Origin: Desulfobacterales bacterium | GTDB lineage: Bacteria; Desulfobacterota; Desulfobacteria; Desulfobacterales; C00003060 | Length of the DNA stretch: 8,205 nt | Direction: 5' to 3' | Assembly: GCA_020347085.1 (NCBI GenBank) | Contig: CP070769.1 | Location: 321,513-329,717 of the forward strand | In this document: piece by piece, positions 6,606-8,205 of the stretch | How positions within the stretch are numbered: the first letter of the stretch is position 1 | Layout: every line of letters starts with the position of its first letter | The notes under the pieces: model-generated | Told to the model about the DNA's origin: nothing | What the model saw: the letters and a program-made list of their open reading frames with translations, nothing else | Database searches by the model: none | Position numbers and translations under genes: made by a program

Positions 6606-7508
6606 ATGGCTGGAGACGATTATGATTTTCCGGCTTTCCGACCCCCCAGTGAGGCCAACAGCCTTCTTCTGAGGGTGACCCGGGGGTGCCCGTGGAATCG
6701 GTGTGCCTTTTGCCCCATGTATAAACAGATCAAGTTTGAAAGACGCTCAGTTGAGGCAGTCAAACGAGACATTGATACGGCCAAGGAATACACGGGTGGA
6801 AAGGTCGACACAGTGTTCATCGGGGATTCAGATAGCCTGGTTATCAAGACTGAAGAGATGTGTCAGATCCTGGACTACCTTCACGGCACCTTCCCATCGT
6901 TGACCAGGGTTACGACCTATGCAAGGGCCCTGACACTTAAACGGAAATCCATCGGGAGCTTAGAAAAGATAAGGTCGGCTGGACTGACACGACTTCACAT
7001 CGGTCTTGAGACCGGAAGCGCACAACTGTTGGCTCGGATAAAAAAGGGTGCAGGGCCCGACACCATGATCTGGGGATGTGCCAAGGCCAGAAATGCCGGG
7101 TTTGAGGTTTCCCTTTATGTGCTTGTGGGAATCGGGGGCGAGTCGAGTTGGGAGGAGCATGCCCTGGAAACAGCCAAGGTGCTCAATGAGATCAATCCTG
7201 ATTTTATCCGGGTAAGGACCCTGACGCCGCAGCCGGGTACGCCTGTTTTTCAGTGGTGGAACGACGGGAGCTTTCAAATGCCGAGCCCAGAGACGATTCT
7301 TAAAGAACAAAGAGCTCTGATTGATGGCCTGTCGGTCACGTCAAGATATCTTTCTGATCACGTTTCCAACTATGCCCTGGTTGACGGAGATCTGCCTTCC
7401 GAGAAGGCCAAGATGCTCTCGGTGATTGACTCGCTCATAGCAAGACTCTCAGAGGATGTTGCTTACAGGACTGCCCTTGAAGGCATGCGTTATCTGCGAA
7501 GGTTGTGA
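6606..7508 (+). CDS. Radical SAM protein of unknown function (COG1032-like)
   Basis: The 300-residue protein is predicted to bind a [4Fe-4S] cluster and S-adenosylmethionine and start radical chemistry; the substrate is not known. From ATG 6606 it begins MAGDDYDFPAFRPPSEANSL, then the cluster motif CPWNRCAFC (C28, C33, C36). This spacing, CX4CX2C, is unlike the textbook CX3CX2C but occurs in small COG1032-type proteins as I recall them. Further barrel features are FIGDSDSL (71-78), HIGLETGS (131-138) and LVGIGGES (173-180). There is no cobalamin-binding or added C-terminal cluster domain. I choose ATG 6606 over the in-frame ATG 6573 because GGAAGG (6591-6596) precedes it by 9 nt. ATG 6573 has no ribosome site and abuts the palindrome. 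The stop TGA lies 10 nt before the zinc-ribbon gene. It is not HemN, which is longer and has different motifs. Confidence 0.85.
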   Translation: MAGDDYDFPAFRPPSEANSLLLRVTRGCPWNRCAFCPMYKQIKFERRSVEAVKRDIDTAKEYTGGKVDTVFIGDSDSLVIKTEEMCQILDYLHGTFPSLTRVTTYARALTLKRKSIGSLEKIRSAGLTRLHIGLETGSAQLLARIKKGAGPDTMIWGCAKARNAGFEVSLYVLVGIGGESSWEEHALETAKVLNEINPDFIRVRTLTPQPGTPVFQWWNDGSFQMPSPETILKEQRALIDGLSVTSRYLSDHVSNYALVDGDLPSEKAKMLSVIDSLIARLSEDVAYRTALEGMRYLRRL

Positions 7509-7518
7509 GGAAAACTCT

Positions 7519-7824
7519 ATGCCAATTTATGAATATGAATGTGCTGGCTGTGGCGGGATTTTTGAGGTGATCCTTGATGTGGGTGGACCTTCCCCATCTT
7601 GTCCGAACTGTGGGGGCGAAGCGTGCAGAAAGTTGATAGGGGCCCCCGCGGTTCACGTCAAAAGAGACCATGCTACAGGGCGGATTGAAAAGAGGGTGAG
7701 AGACTATTTGGTAGACGGCAAAGTGAAGGATGCAGTGCGTTTTGCGGATAAGGCCGCGTCAATGGTCAAATCGGACAGAGTCAAGCAGATAGCAGACAAA
7801 CTGCATCAGAAAAGCGGGAAATAG
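7519..7824 (+). CDS. FmdB-family small zinc-ribbon protein
   Basis: The 101-residue protein begins MPIYEYECAGCGGIFEV, the hallmark of FmdB/CxxC_CxxC_SSSS zinc ribbons. Two CxxC knuckles (C8/C11 and C28/C31) should bind one zinc. After CGGEACRKLIGAP comes a charged, probably helical tail (about 50-101, rich in K, R and D). The family is named after a putative regulator in a formylmethanofuran dehydrogenase region, but most members have no tested function, so I assign none. Start ATG 7519 has GAGG (7507-7510), overlapping the end of the upstream gene, 8 nt before it. An in-frame upstream ATG at 7456 lies inside the radical SAM gene and is not the likely start. Tight spacing implies co-transcription and perhaps translational coupling. 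The stop is TAG. Confidence 0.85.
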   Translation: MPIYEYECAGCGGIFEVILDVGGPSPSCPNCGGEACRKLIGAPAVHVKRDHATGRIEKRVRDYLVDGKVKDAVRFADKAASMVKSDRVKQIADKLHQKSGK

Positions 7825-7927
7825 ATACTTTCACGAGACATTCCTTCTTCATCAATTTCTCTTTCTAGGCTTTCTCGCCTCAACGAATTCACCATACGCA
7901 TGTATTCCTATTGATTTCCTACCTTTT

Positions 7928-7943
7928 TTGTACTTATGTACAA
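7928..7943. repeat. Inverted repeat TTGTAC-TTAT-GTACAA
   Basis: Two perfect 6-nt arms flank a 4-nt loop, preceded by a T-run (7924-7929). The T-run is on the wrong side for a terminator of the plus-strand genes, and on the minus strand it becomes an A-run. An operator or a chance palindrome is as likely. Confidence 0.4.
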
Positions 7944-7967
7944 GGCAAAGTTACAAAGTGAAGGGAG

Positions 7968-7992
7968 CTAGAGTAAGAAGCCACTAGAGTAA
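7968..7992 (+). repeat. Two direct copies of CTAGAGTAA, 16-bp period
   Basis: Exact 9-bp copies lie at 7968-7976 and 7984-7992. Their flanks differ. With only two copies there is no iteron array or CRISPR; function unknown. Confidence 0.45.
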
Positions 7993-8144
7993 ACCAATTG
8001 CAGGTGTGCATGCTTGTCTTTCTGAGAATATCTATTGAAGACCTGAGCAGAAAACGTTAATTAAAATGGTCTATTGCCGTAACTCCTCTGAATGCCCAAC
8101 TGAATCAGGCGCAGGATCCAGGAAAACGTGAGGAGGCTATTCCA

Positions 8145-8168
8145 CATTCCCGATGGGCATTGGGAATG
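8145..8168. repeat. Ten-pair hairpin near the right edge
   Basis: Arms CATTCCCGAT (8145-8154) and ATTGGGAATG (8159-8168) pair over ten positions with one G-U, around loop GGGC. No T-run follows on either strand, so it is not a classical terminator. It could be part of an interspersed repeat or the end of a feature beyond the window. Confidence 0.55.
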
Positions 8169-8205
8169 AAGGCTGATGATAGAAAGGGCATAAGGACTTC
8201 GAAAC

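Larger units (their letters stand above)
7825..8205. other. Non-coding stretch after the zinc-ribbon gene
   Basis: I find no convincing gene in 381 bp. Open frames are short and lack ribosome sites. A frame on the minus strand is open from the right edge to TAA 8063-8061 (47 codons), and one on the plus strand from ATG 8166 to the edge; neither is recognisable. No clear rho-independent terminator follows the zinc-ribbon gene. The only nearby hairpin (AGGC 7867-7870 with GCCT 7877-7880) has four pairs and no T-run after it. Confidence 0.6.

Noticed and set aside
7456..7518. ATG 7456 as start of the zinc-ribbon protein
   Set aside because: It lies within the radical SAM gene; the extra residues are unlike the family, which starts MPIYEYEC at 7519 with a good ribosome site.
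7867..7880. Terminator after the zinc-ribbon gene
   Set aside because: There are only four pairs and no following T-run.
7950..7959. Ten-base ACTTTGTAAC shared (minus strand here) with 6247-6256 upstream of smc
   Set aside because: A shared 10-mer between two gaps of this size is not unlikely by chance, and only one copy is palindromic.
8061..8204. Minus-strand frame entering from the right edge
   Set aside because: 47 open codons without recognisable sequence can occur by chance, and the strong hairpin inside it argues against coding.
8166..8205. ATG 8166 as the start of a gene leaving the window
   Set aside because: It has no properly spaced ribosome site, sits in the hairpin arm, and only 13 codons are visible.

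Overview
The window is an ordinary chromosomal housekeeping segment. It probably comes from a Desulfobacterota (former Deltaproteobacteria) bacterium. That placement is an inference from the style of the proteins: an FtsY with a long acidic N-terminus, an NtrC-type activator next to it, an smc-ftsY neighbourhood, and a small radical SAM protein paired with an FmdB-type zinc ribbon. Base composition is balanced and looks even across the genes. I see no insertion sequence, phage gene, CRISPR array, tRNA or rRNA.

Left block, 1-6193, minus strand. Reading in the direction of transcription, the order is smc (chromosome condensation ATPase), ftsY (signal recognition particle receptor GTPase), then a sigma-54-dependent NtrC-family response regulator that runs off the left edge. 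The gaps are 62 bp and 15 bp, so this looks like one operon transcribed from a candidate promoter near 6249-6277. The main anomaly is that smc is interrupted by a single in-frame TAA at 3920-3922. The same frame is open on both sides, and read through it would give a normal-length SMC of about 1193 residues. A strong Shine-Dalgarno-like GGAGG lies 8 nt before an in-frame TTG just after the stop, so the C-terminal part could be translated separately. A sequencing error, a recent nonsense mutation and a genuinely split SMC all fit the sequence.

Middle gap, 6194-6605. This is the divergent intergenic region. It holds candidate promoters in both directions, two perfect palindromes that could be operators, and a 59-codon open frame of unknown value.

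Right block, 6606-7824, plus strand. A 300-residue radical SAM protein is followed after 10 bp by a 101-residue FmdB-type zinc-ribbon protein. They form a tight two-gene unit whose function is not known from sequence.

Right tail, 7825-8205. I see no convincing gene. It contains a 16-bp palindromic element, a 9-bp direct repeat and a good 10-bp hairpin near the right edge.

I do not see a clear new multi-gene system. The items most worth checking are the smc interruption with its restart signal, and the uncharacterised radical SAM/zinc-ribbon pair with its upstream palindrome.
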